Part shown: positions 24,863-35,800 of the stretch, in pieces
Layout of the letters: each line of letters begins with the position of its first letter
Numbering within the stretch: the first letter of the stretch is position 1
Source of the DNA: Anthoceros angustus
Taxonomy: Eukaryota; Streptophyta; Anthocerotopsida; Anthocerotales; Anthocerotaceae
Direction of reading: 5' to 3'
DNA: 64,000 nucleotides
NCBI GenBank assembly: GCA_010909165.1
Contig: VJWM01000209.1
Coordinates: forward strand, 1 to 64,000
Notes under the pieces: model-generated
Told to the model about the DNA's origin: nothing
Databases searched by the model: none
The model's input: only the letters and a program-made list of their open reading frames with translations
Made by a program: the position numbers and the translations under genes

Positions 24863-25564
24863 AGTCTTAGGTGCTCTGTTTCCCATACAGCAACAGCATG
24901 ACACGCACCTTGCTGCGGGTAGCCACCCCTCCTGCCATCGCCATCACCTGCACATGTACCAACCACCAAGTTGTCAGGATCGCGTTTCGTGAAGTTTGAG
25001 GAAGAAGGGGTATTACCCATTATCCTTTTGTTTTTCCTTTTCGGAAATTAGGGTATTTTCTGGATTTCCCCTATATATAAATTCCATTAAATACTTTTAA
25101 TTAGTTTTAATTCCACCTATTTACTGAAGTTGGATCATTAGTTTCTCATCTCAGTTCTTCTTAAGTGGGAGTTATTTTAATAGTGATTATTACTTTCAGT
25201 TTTTACCTTAAGTTTTACTTTATGCCTTTAAGTAAAGTTTAGTTAGGGACTAGTTTTACTAGACTAGTTTTTCCTAGACCTCTTTTTGGTGAAAATCACC
25301 CCTAGTTCATAGTGAGTGGGAGTGATAAAATAGCTTACTATTAGGGCACTCTTCACTAGGGCACCTAGGACTTAATAATTAATTTAGTCCTTAGGGCTCT
25401 AGGTAGTTTCTTTTAGTAGTTATTTTAATTGGTTAGTTGTTACAACCACTTATTGGTTACAACTACCTTGCCTACATAAAGGCATGTACTTTCTATTATG
25501 AATGTAATGCAACACATATTGCTTGAGCTTGTGTATGATTCTCATCAGTCCTTACCACCCTTAG
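24863..25564. other. AT-rich, LTR-like spacer before the cluster duplication
   Basis: No gene is visible. The stretch 25,020-25,500 is AT-rich with a TACATAAAGGCATG TATA-like site near 25,475, and contains the second copy of the 53-bp repeat (25,322-25,374). It may be a retrotransposon LTR, but no partner of full length was found. Confidence 0.4.
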
Positions 25565-25599
25565 CTCGGGAGGTTGCTGTATCTTGGTTTGGGTCTTCA

Positions 25600-27460
25600 T
25601 CTTCAAGGTTGAAGAAATCTGCAGTAATAGGATCTTCATTCACAGTCGAAGTGCCCTCAACTGTAAAGCTCCAAATATCAATAGACCCTGGAGTGCCACA
25701 AAATTTTTGGTTTGTGCCCAAGAAGAAGTCCATCTGCTCAAAAAAGGGCCAAGAGCCTGGTGTCCCCTTGATACATGCTTTACCTTTTCTCCTTCATCGT
25801 ATTTCTTCTTCAGCGCCTCTACTTTACCTTTTGCATAACGTCGGTCCAAGTACAGTATGGTGAAACCAGGCTGCAAATTTCATGCGAATGCTTCACCTCC
25901 AAATTGCCATTGTTCACTTTGAAATATTTCTCTTCAACATCAAAATTAGTTTTTGGGTGCCTTCATCTGTTCAAGTCGTCTTCTCCAAACCAACCTGCTG
26001 GCTGCATTATTCCACATGACCGTGGGAAAAATCTGCGCCGTAATGCAAAAGATCCGCCATGGCTTCCTTTTCAAGGCTAGCTAGGGCGCAACGTGACTTG
26101 GTATGGCTTTGTGAATCTCAATGTGTATTATTTAATACAATACATAACATCTTGGGGCGACCAATATGCACCCGGGATGAAGCACGAGTGAGGGCAATGT
26201 ATGCCGTAAACACTTCGACTATGAGGTCTACCCGTAGTCGTAGTGGGGAATACTATATAAAGGCACAACATCTTTTTATAAACTAGCTAGGCTGGTCAAT
26301 CTACGCAGTGAAAAGGGCAAAACGAACAGCAGCTTGGTTATTCTATGTGAATAGGCCATCAGTTTCGCAGTTACAAGCAAACCACTTCACGATCACATTT
26401 ACTTCCTGATTAAGTATATTTCCTGCTGGTCCTAATTAAGTATAGTGAATGAATCACCACCGTTTGTGAATAAAGTTGAACTTCAAGTTTCTTTAGGCTC
26501 TGTCTCCTAAGGCTCTATCTCTTTAGGCTGTGTTAAAGAAACATTTGTGAATGGTGTTTCAAAAAACTAGACAATATCGTTGAAGTAAACACGTAGTGTG
26601 GTTTTTTTAATACAAAATATGCTCAAATAAACCAAATAATATGGTGGAAAAACATGTATATTTTATTTTCGAAAACACATATTTTTGAAGAAACATGGAT
26701 TGGGATTTATGAAATTTAAAAGACAGCTTGAAGACATACTTGAACAAACATACATTATGTTGTAAAAACATGTATAGTGTTTGAGGAAACAAGCATTGTG
26801 TTTCAAAAACCATAAAAGAATTGCTTGAAGAAACATTATAGTTAGAAGAAATATTACATTTTTCAAGTCTTGCCATTGTGCAATGTAAAATTGATGTTGG
26901 GTATAGGCATGTAAATCCTCTATGTCACTGCAAAAGAAAGGACTGAAGATTCAAGCTAGGATGCTTGAACGTGGCTTACCGTGCTGAATTGGTGCCATTA
27001 ATTTCAACTTAAATGAAGGAGAAGGCATAGCAATCTCAGCACACTTAGCACAACCTGGATGAAGGAATTACACCAACTACTTGTTGTACTTGCACCTGGT
27101 GCAAGTGCTAAGACTCCAGCTCAATCCATTTTCGTTGTCATCTCCATTCAAGTGTGTGACCACGCAGGAATTGGCGCGCACAAAGCTGATAACGGGCTTA
27201 TCACGGGCCCGGGAAGTAGAGCATTTAAATATGATTTACGAAACAGGAACACCAAAAGTGAAGCATGGATAAATGAAAACCGTTTTGGTTTTAAAACCGC
27301 ACGCGACACAGGTACAGTATTCACATGGATGCGAGTCTTCATCGTACATGCCACATGCACGGACATGGAGGCAACGACCGTATACGGACCGCATACGGGA
27401 TGGAGGTGCACAGGCTGCCCGGATGGTCGGGCCAATCTGCTTTTAAAGAATTCCTTGCAG
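25600..27460. other. Upstream region of unit 1: minus-strand coding-like fragment, AT-rich spacer, TATA-like site
   Basis: A minus frame at 25,545-25,876 reads like a broken exon (GSIDIWSFTVEGTSTVNEDP; YAKGKVEALKKKYDEGEKVKH), family unknown. A good TATA-like element, CTATATAAAGGC, sits at 26,253-26,264 on the plus strand. It is conserved in unit 2 near 45,938. The stretch 26,560-26,880 is AT-rich with degenerate GAAACATG repeats. No confident gene. Confidence 0.4.
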
Positions 27461-27469
27461 CGCTGCTAC

Positions 27470-27605
27470 TGGGGGGAGGGACTGCAGCTGCCTCTGCGTG
27501 CTTGAAATGCATTCCAGTCATTGAAAGTATCGCAGGGGCAGTCACGGACGTGGTATTGGTTGTGGGGATTGGAGTGGCGCTTGCAGCTACGAGAGGATGA
27601 GCTGG
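27470..27605 (+). pseudogene. Relic of a P450 first exon, upstream of the P450 gene
   Basis: The stretch CTGCAGCTGCCTCTGCGTGCTTGAAATGCATTCCA..., through GGGATTGGAGTGGCGCTTGCAG, closely mirrors the region around the real P450 start at 27,700-27,820. It encodes VVGIGVALAATRG where the gene encodes VEIGVALAIAVLA. It then stops. This is a duplicated and decayed 5' end, pointing to earlier tandem duplication of the P450. Confidence 0.65.
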
Positions 27606-27770
27606 TCGCACGCCTCAACTTGCCTTCACACTTCACAGCATTGATGCTGAGCATTGTGTGACCTCCACAGCTCATGAAGCTGAGCATTGTGTGAAGTGGG
27701 AGGGAGTGCAGCTGCCTCTGCCTCTGCATTCTTGAGTTGAATGCCGTTGTTGAAATAATCGGAGGCAGCC

Positions 27771-30006
27771 ATGGAAGTGACATTGGGTGTGGAGATTGGA
27801 GTGGCGCTTGCAATTGCGGTGCTAGCTGTGGCCTGGCCAGTGTGGAGGTACTGGGAGCGGAGGGGATGTGGGCGCCCAAGGGCTCAAGCAGCTGCCGGGG
27901 ACCATGGGCTTCCCCTGCTGGGAGAGACGATGGAGCTGCTGGGCTACTTCAAGGTCGGGGATCCGGAGACATTCACGGCCAAGCGCTTTCGCAAGTATGG
28001 CGATGTGTTCAAGTCGCACCGTGTTAGGAGTCCGTATGTGTTTTCACGGGCGCCGAGGCGGCCAAGCTCTTGCTCTCAATGGAGCACAAGCTGGTACAGG
28101 CGCACCAGTTCCTCCCGCGAGGCAGTTGGTGGGCAAGGAGTCGCTCCTCAATGTGCACGGCCCCACGCACAAGTTCTATCGCAAAATTCTCAACGAATCC
28201 TTCATGGGCGAAGGCATTAGGAAGTATCTGCCGGTGTCGGAGCAATCGGCTCTAGAGACCCTCAGTTCCTGGAAACTGGGCGACGTCCCCGTCATGAGAC
28301 ACGACATGGCCAAGGTGCGTGCACCAGGAATGGGCCACTCTTACCGTTTGTCTGCAATCTAATTGCAATGTTTGTGCAGAGCTCGTGATGTTTGCTAACT
28401 GGTAGTTGCTGACGGTGCGCAGTTCGCTTATCATGTGATCGCGGGACTGGTGCTGAGCTGGGGTCCTGGTTCAGTGCGTGACAGGAGCTTGGAGCTCACC
28501 GAAACAGTGAGTACCAGCTTGATCACGGTGCCCATCAATCTTCCTGGATTCGCCTTTCACAAGGCCATGCAGGTGGAATTCATTCAGGCCCAATTTGGAG
28601 CACAGGTGTCCAATTTCTCCCAGGGCTTGCAATGGGCAATAAATCTAACAGTGCAAGTGGACTGGGCGTGCAGGCAAGAAAGGAGCTGGGTAAAATGTTC
28701 GACACCGAATTTGCGCTGAGAAGGAGCGGAAAATTTGTTCGCAGCGACCTGCTGAACGAAATGATGAAGGCAGTCGACCCCGATTCTTCAAGCGACAAGC
28801 CTGCCCTGGACGACGAGCAGCTGAGGGACAATGTGCTCACCATGATCGTTGCTGGCTTTGAGACCACCACCAACACACTCACCTGGCTTGCCAAGCTGCT
28901 GCATGAGAATCCCAGCGTCAAGGAGAAGCTGCTGGTGAGCCTGGCCCTGGGGATATATCAAGACGTCGTCCATAGGAATCGAAATTGGTTTGGAACAGCT
29001 TGGATCCAAGCGAGCCCACCTTGTTGTTTGGTTTTCTGTCTGTTTAACTGTAGGCTGAGCATTTGGCTCTGAGAAGAAACAAACAAGCTGGAGAGGCACT
29101 GACATGGGCGGATCTCGGCCAACCGATGGCCTACACCTTGAAAGTGAGACTCGAATCCCTCAACATCCTCCAACCTAGTAGTAGCCCAATACTCACTGGA
29201 ATCTGGCGTAAGCTAAGATCCATCTGTCTTGTCTCCTGTGTGCATGCAGGTGATCAACGAGGCACTCCGAGTGTCTTCTATCGCTTTCTGGTTGCATCGA
29301 CAGGTCAAGGAGGACTTTACATTCAACGGTATGTATGCTGCACCTGGCATTGGCAACCGTAAATATTCCTTCCCTACTCCAAGCGGGGAGTCCTAACATG
29401 GGTCCTTTCTCGCTACCTGACACGCATGTGCCACCTGCAGGATACCACATTCCTAAAGGCTGGAACTTTGTGCTCGACACTCAAAACTTGCACCATAGTC
29501 CAGACATCTTCCAAGACCCAGAGATCTTCAATCCCTCTCGCTTCGATGTAAGAGCCTGATGCTTGAATTCAACACTAGAATCATTACAGACGTCCGAATC
29601 ATAGACAACGAACAACATCTTGGGAGTTATCTTGTGACACTGCGTTCTGATGCTACCAACAGGTGCCACCGAAGCCCTTCACCCTGCTGCCGTGGGAGGT
29701 GGAAGCAGATTGTGCCTTGGGAAGGAGCTGGCACTAATGAACATGAAAGTGATGTTGCATCACATGATGCTTAAATTCAGGTGAGTCCCCATAATTCTTC
29801 TGCAATAGCTCACAAGTCATTTACAGTGCCCCTCTCTACATGTACTTCTTTGCTAACCGATGGGTGCCGACCCGTGTTGAAACAGGTGGACAGTAGACAA
29901 GCCAGACACTGGCCTAGTCGTTTCAGGTCTGCCATACCCCAAAACCGGTGTCCCCATACGCATCGAGGCTGTCCAGGACTACTCGTCTGCCAACCGAGCT
30001 ATGTAA
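27771..30006 (+). CDS. Cytochrome P450 (CYP85-clan-like), unit 1, frameshifted
   Basis: A heme monooxygenase anchored in the ER membrane, probably oxidising a terpenoid. Exons inferred from GT-AG sites: 27,771-28,314; 28,423-28,572; 28,674-28,934; 29,054-29,143; 29,250-29,328; 29,441-29,547; 29,663-29,780; 29,886-30,006. The total is 1,470 nt, about 489 residues, the normal P450 size. Visible motifs: N-terminal anchor VALAIAVLAVAWPVW (residues about 10-25); I-helix AGFETTTNTL (about residue 290); ExxR as EALR (29,260s); FNPSRFD of the PERF region; and heme loop GGGSRLCLGKELA. The heme loop is reached only by a frame change near 29,693. Other breaks lie near 28,045 and 28,115. Clan assignment rests on overall similarity to CYP716/720/725-type proteins. 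It could be a recent pseudogene, or intact under sequencing errors. Confidence 0.88.
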
Positions 30007-30529
30007 TACATCAGAGCTTGGCGTAAACCTTGGGATAAAGTGATCCTGCCGTCGAAGGTTATGGGTCCGACAAGGTCTCCAACTGTAGTGCTTCAATATT
30101 TTATCCAGTGGGTTTTAGTAAAAGGTGAGGTAGGACGTCTGGGACTATGGATCTTTCTGACAGTCCATTCCAGTTTTAGCAAAGGTGAGGTACGGACGTC
30201 TGCGTCCTCTGGCAGTCCCATTGCTGTCGCACGTTTCGACGGCACTGTATTCAGAAAAGTTGGAGATTCTTTGAGAAAAAGCTGCAGCATCTGCTTGCGA
30301 CTTGACAAGTTCATACTTCATACTGGAGTCAGCAATGTGCGAAAGCAGGAGGGATTGCTGCAGCATGGCATTCTTGAAATTGCATTCCGTCCTTCAAAGA
30401 ATCGCAGGGCAGCCATGGACGTGACGAGGGGCCTAACACGCGTATGATCAATCCTGCGTGGCGAGGAGATGACCAATTTGCTAATGTATCTGAAATATCT
30501 CCATGTATCTCAAATACGTGCAGAGATCC
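30007..30529. other. P450 3' flank
   Basis: No gene. It contains two near-identical 20-bp phrases (AAAGGTGAGGTAnGGACGTCTG at about 30,120 and 30,182) and the P450 relic at 30,355. Polyadenylation signals are not obvious. Confidence 0.4.
30355..30440 (+). pseudogene. Second P450 5'-end relic, downstream of the P450 gene
   Basis: GCAGCATGGCATTCTTGAAATTGCATTCCGTCCTTCAAAGAATCGCAGGGCAGCCATGGACGTGACG mirrors the 5' end of the P450 and of the relic at 27,470. It includes the CAGCCATGGA start context, but the reading frame is lost at once. Confidence 0.5.
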
Positions 30530-30889
30530 AGCCGCGTGCTACGCTTAGCCGTAGAAATCAGGTGGCCAGGTGCGGGGCCCGCTGACATTGGTGTACTTCA
30601 TGGTCATGTCTCGCACATTGCCATTAACATCCATGACGTAGAGATCGTCTATACGGTCCAGCAATTCACCGGCCACCGGCCGGGGTCCTTGTCCGAGGCA
30701 TTTTTGTCTTTTGGTTTGTATATGATTACACTTGTCTAGCATGAAGTCATCGCAGATGCTTTGGTTTAGTGGTCGGATCAGCCCCCTGCACCGAAGCGAT
30801 CCCGGTCTTAATCCGTCTAGTCTGCATTTTGTGTGTCGGACACCCTTATGTCTAGTTTGCATTTTGTGTGTCGGACACCCTATGTCTGG

Positions 30890-31185
30890 ACGCGATAACC
30901 CTTGTTGGGTTTGGCGTCACCAGGTTGCCCTTGTTGGGTCCCTTGTTGGTTGTTGCCCTTGTTGGGTCCCTTGTTGGGTTTGGCGTCACCCGGGTTGCCC
31001 TTGTTGGGTCTGGCGTGACCCGGGTTGCCCGCGGCATACAGAGGTATATACATATGAATGCATACAGAGGTATATACATATTCATATGGCAGATTGAGAG
31101 GGTATGGACTACATGGTCCTGGGTTGCCGGTGGCATACAGAGGTATATACATATGAATGCATATAGAGGTATATACATATTCTGC
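30890..31185 (+). repeat. Minisatellites inside the inverted-repeat element
   Basis: Two families: TTGCCCTTGTTGGGTcCCTTGTTGGGT-type units (30,898-31,030) and GCATACAGAGGTATATACATATGAATG units (31,032-31,185, four copies in alternation). In unit 2 they are shorter (50,560-50,840). Confidence 0.75.
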
Positions 31186-31549
31186 CATAGGACCGATGCA
31201 AAGCCGAGAGGCATGAGGCCGGCATGCGGGCATGCCTCTCTTTCTTTCCGGCGTCTCCCTTTCCGGCAACGGGGCGTCCGTCGTCGCTCCTCTCAACGGC
31301 TCCTTCCACCCTCCTCTCAACGGCTCCCGTCCGCGCTCCTTTCAACGCCGTCCAACGCCGTCCTTCCGCACCTGCTCACTCGTATGTGGTCCCAACTTGT
31401 TCCCACATCCCCTATTCTCGTTCCTAATGCGCTCCAAAACGAACGTTTCAAGTATCATAACCCACTTCTAATGCGGCTCAGTTCAGAGGGAAGCTTGACG
31501 GGTACGATCGAGCAAGCAAGCGGTAGTCTCTCCAATATCGTGATGTCAG

Positions 31550-31782
31550 CGGAATGGAACATTTGCCTCACACTCACTCAAGTGCAGACACCGGAGCCCG
31601 GCATCTTCACCAAGGAGCCTCACACTCAAGTGCAGACACCGGAGCCCGGCATCTTCACCAAGGAGCATTTGTCATGGGCTGTGGGCGATCATCGAGGGAA
31701 GATCAAAATGCACATGAATGTGAAGCGCGCTTACATTCCTTCTGACCGTGTAGGTGATTTTATTGCAGGTGAGAAAACATAA
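31550..31782 (+). pseudogene. Short open frame with two 16-residue repeats inside the element
   Basis: A 48-bp unit (starts 31,576 and 31,624) is repeated in frame and encodes TQVQTPEPGIFTKEPH twice. It is followed by a basic stretch (HMNVKRAYIPSDRVGDF) and a stop at 31,780. The frame is open from 30,868 in unit 1, but the upstream part is repeat-derived. It may be a captured gene fragment; I do not recognise its source. A near-identical frame exists at 51,148-51,429. Confidence 0.4.
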
Positions 31783-32139
31783 TCTATTACAGTATGTTCA
31801 AAATGAACAGGACAGTGGGAGTTCGTGATCGAGTGCTTGGTGAAGAGGTTGAGACCCGAGACAGTTGAGACCCGAGACGGGTGACCATGAGAGGAGCGCG
31901 GACGGAGCCGTTAAGAGGAGCGACGACGGATGCCCCGTTGCCGGAAAGGGAGACGCCAGAAAGAAAGAGAGGCATGCCCGCATGTCGGCCTCATGCCTCT
32001 CGGCTTTGCATCGGGGTGCGTGGCCACACGGGCGATACGAATGGCAGGGCTCATTAAGTTTGCGTAAGCCTTAGGCGACGGGGGTCATGCACGAGGGAGT
32101 CAGCGGGCCCCGCACCTGGCCACCTGATTTTCACGTCTA

Positions 32140-32290
32140 GCCGCGTGCTACTGTCTCTGAAATATATGCGGAGCTCGAGCCGCGTGCCAACGTGTTCTAG
32201 ACTCTGAAATTATGTGCCGAGCTCCAACCGCGTGCCGAAGAATTTGACATATGTGCGGAGGTACAGCCGCGTGGGCCGGGTCTCTTATTA
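32140..32290 (+). repeat. Degenerate GAGCTCnAGCCGCGTGC repeats upstream of the diterpene synthase
   Basis: The block 'TCTGAAATnATGnGCnGAGCTC(C/G)AnCCGCGTGCC' occurs at 32,141, 32,178, 32,220 and 32,255, and once before the element at 30,520. CCGCGTG is conserved in each. The spacing of about 35-60 bp and the place about 600 bp upstream of the ORF make it a possible regulatory array, but it may simply be a minisatellite. Confidence 0.5.
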
Positions 32291-32865
32291 TTTAAACCCG
32301 CACAGTTCCTGCAGATGCTCGTATAAATGTGAGGCCCGCAAATCTGAGGCCCGCTTTTTACTGACCGGCGGTTGCGTCCCATGTATGAAATTCACCAGCC
32401 TGCTTGTCTGCTGCCTCGCGTCGCTAGCCCCGGCGAACATCGCATGTTTCGAGGGGTGAGGCCTGTCAGTCTTGGGCTGGTCAGGCGTCGTCTCTCGTCA
32501 GCCTCTCGACGCTCTGACATGCCTGGTAATGCCACTGGAGGCCACAAGTTTTTGCGACCCCCGGTGGATGTAAAACCAAAATCACGAGTCTGTCCAATGC
32601 CCATCACCCACGCATACACCGGCGGTCGAATGTGACAAAAGTTTTCAACTACGATTCGGCCAGGGTCACTTTGACTTGTCGTACGAAAAAGCGTTTCATG
32701 ACATCACGAGGACGTAAAAGCGTCCAGTGTCAGTGAAGTGCAGCTTGCGTGCATGTAATACAGAATTCTGTGTGTAAGGTAACGTACAAGTGAAGCTTGC
32801 ATGCCTTGTAGACTTTGGGCCATAATATTATAGAAGTCATAGAATACCCCGTCCCTTAGGCTATA
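32291..32865. other. 5' flank of the diterpene synthase
   Basis: A TTATTTAAACCCG TATA-like site lies near 32,290 in the plus orientation. No competing gene is visible. Frames of 75-87 codons on both strands at 32,370-32,635 have no recognisable family. Confidence 0.35.
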
Positions 32866-35800
32866 ATGCCCCGCCGTTTAATCATTCCGGCGAAGTCAGT
32901 TGTGTTGCCCAAGTGCTCACGGTCATCAGGAATGGCTGCAGCGACTGTCACAAGAGCAGCAGCTGCAGCTGCTTCTCCGACCAGCTCAAGGTGGTGTCCG
33001 CAACGCCAACGCGGAGTGGCCAAGATACTCGGGGGGAGCATCGATATCGTCCAGTCGATCAAGAGAAGTAGAGGATGCAAGGCTTCCAAGGCGGCACATG
33101 TCGAGGCTTGGCAGGTGCATGCGTCCGCTGCGCATGGGCTTGGGCCGCTGCAAGCTCAGGCCACAGATTTACAAGCTGCAGAGCGCGAAGTGGAGGTGCT
33201 GGAGCGGCTGTGCTTCCGGATGATCGATATGATCCGGATGCAGATGCGGATGCGGAGATCCAGGAGTCGATCCGAAGCATCCAGAGTATGCTGCGGTCAC
33301 TCGGGGACAGGGCCATCTCCGGAGCCCTACGACGCGGCCTGGGTGGCCATGGTGCCGGCGGCGGGCGGCGTCCGGGGCCGCACTTCCCGAGGCGCTGGAG
33401 TGGGTGGTGCGTTCGCAGCTGCCGGAAGGCTGCTGGGCGGGCGACGCGCACCTCTTTAACGTCTACGATCGCCTGGTGGCGACTCTGGCGTGCGTGGTAG
33501 CGCTGCGAACATGGAGCGTGCATCCCGATGCCGTGCGGAAAGGGTGCGCCTTCATCCGGCAGCATATGCACCACGTGGATTCCGAGAACCACATCCACAG
33601 AACCGTGGGGTTCGAGATGGTGTTCCCGGCTATGCTGGAGCGGGCGAGCGCGCTGGAGCTGGATCTGCCGTACGACGCGCCCGCAACCAGCACCCTTCTG
33701 CGGGAGCGGGAGCGCAAGCTGAAGCAGATTCCGGTGGAGTTGGTGCAGTCGCAGCCCACGACGCTGCTGGCGTCGCTGGAAGGGATGGACGCCCTGAAGG
33801 GCTTCGACTGGGACAAGATCCGGAGGCTGCAGTCGCCGGCGGGCCACATGCTCACCTCTCCGGCCTCCACCGCCTGCTTGTACATGCACACCGGGGACAG
33901 CAAGGCGCTGCAGTACCTCACCCTGCTGGTGGAGACGACGGGGTGTTATCCCCAACCACTCGCCTGTCGACATCTTCGAGCGGCTGTGGATCGTGGACAG
34001 GCTGCAGCGTCTGGGTATCGCGCGCTACTTCAAGCCCGAGATCAAGGACATCCTGGACTTCGCCTTCCAGCGGTGGACGGAACGGGGCCTGAGCTGGGCC
34101 ACCGATTGCAATGTCACCGACCTGGACGACACCAGCATGGGCTTTCGCTTGCTGCGCCAGCATGGCTATCCTGTCTCTGCAGGTGCCCTCTGTACACTCA
34201 CGCATGTATCTTGGCATCCTTGGGCTTGCTCCCGCTTATCACACTTGTGGTGACTGTGTCTGTCTACTACTCATGTGATGCAGATGTGTTCAAGGCATTC
34301 TGCAAGGAGACCACTTCTCGTGCTGGGTCGACCACGGGTGCGACCTGGACACCGATGTCACCCCATGTTCAATCTGCACCGCGCGTCCGAGATGCGCTTC
34401 CCACACGAGGACTTGCTGGACAAGGCCTGGGAGTACACGCGCTTTCATCTGGGAGAAACAGCGACAGCCGCAGCTGTCGGACAGGTGGGTTGTGTCCAAA
34501 GATCTCCGAGGAGAGCTGGAGTACGCTTTGAGCTGCCCTGGTACGCCAGTATGCCTCGCTTTGAGACCAGGGCTTATATCGACCACTACGGCCCTGGCGA
34601 CGTGTGGATCGCCAAGAGCCTCTACAGGTGAGTACCTTCCGTCTCACATCGCTTTCACGCATTGGCGAGCTCCTGACAGCTGAGAAATCAATTGGGCATC
34701 CATGTAACTGCATCCATCTCTTTCCAAATTGTACAGGATGTATGGCGTCTGCAATTCAACATTCCTATCCCTTGCAAAAGCAGACTTCAACAAATTGCAA
34801 ACCATGTACCGCGCGGAGCTGGAGGCATTGAAGGAGTACGTGCAGTTCAAGTTTCCCATCATCCGATCCTCACTAATAGCCACAATGTCTGAAGAGGAAA
34901 GACTTAAGCTTGCCTATTAACTTCGCTTCCAATTCGCTCTGTGCACCGGTAGATGGGTATCAGAATGTCGCTTCGACCGTCTCCCATTTGCTCGCCACGA
35001 CAGGGTGATTCCAGGCTTCCGTGCGCGGCTGCCACCTCCTTCGAACCGGAGATGGCTGCGGTGCGCAGAGCCAGGACCCAACTCATGCTCCTGGCCACCA
35101 TACTCGACGATTACACCACCCTGTCAGGAGTTCCCCAGGACGAGCTCGACCGGTTCCAGGCTGCCACCAAAGGTACCGTTGCTAGCCGGTCATCCACTCG
35201 TAGCCATGCCACTGTCACTCGCCGACCGGACCGGCTGTCCTTCTCACTGCCTGCAATTGCTTGCTTCAACACATCTGTGTCCTTCTGCAGCTGGGACCCG
35301 TCCATGATCGACCACACCAACCACAGGCAGCGCATCGTTTTCATGGGCATCTTCGACACCATCGTCGAGATAGCCGACAAAGCATCCAAGGAGCAGGGCC
35401 GCGATGTCAGCAGGCATGTAATCGCATCGGTGAGTGACTTCTCTCTGGGGCTCTACTGTCCGCATCCCTAACAGCCTAGTGCATCCTCACTTGCTTGTTC
35501 AAGCATTGGCTCACCTACCCCCACGCGCAGTGGCAACGCTACGCCGAATGCGTGAGCATCCGAGCCAAGTGGAAGCGGAAGACATCATTCCCACCTGGAA
35601 CCAATTCATCCCAGTCGGCGCAATCTGCATCAGCGCGGAGCTCTGCAGTTTGGGACCTGGCTTCTTGATACCCGGTGTGGGGGTGAGCGAAGAGGCCATC
35701 AACTCGGAATACTACGACCTCCACATGAAGGTCTCAATTGTAGCGCGCCTCTTGAACGACCTCAGATCGTACCAGGTACGCTAATATGTAGTCAAGGTGA

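Larger units (their letters stand above)
30530..32151. mobile_element. Inverted-repeat (foldback-type) element between P450 and diterpene synthase, unit 1
   Basis: Outer arms are a perfect 32-bp inverted repeat: 30,555-30,586 and 32,099-32,130. An inner, longer inverted repeat of about 120 bp lies at 31,193-31,314 and 31,893-32,014, with a few mismatches (the CGATGCAAAGCCGAGAGGC end). The whole is bracketed by a 13-bp direct repeat, AGCCGCGTGCTAC, at 30,530 and 32,139, which may be a target-site duplication. Long nested terminal inverted repeats fit a MULE/foldback-type DNA element. No transposase is visible, so it would be non-autonomous. Confidence 0.6.

Noticed and set aside
30868-31782. 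304-codon open frame as a real gene
   Set aside because: It runs through minisatellites and an inverted-repeat arm; only the last ~75 codons look protein-like, and unit 2 does not keep the full frame open.
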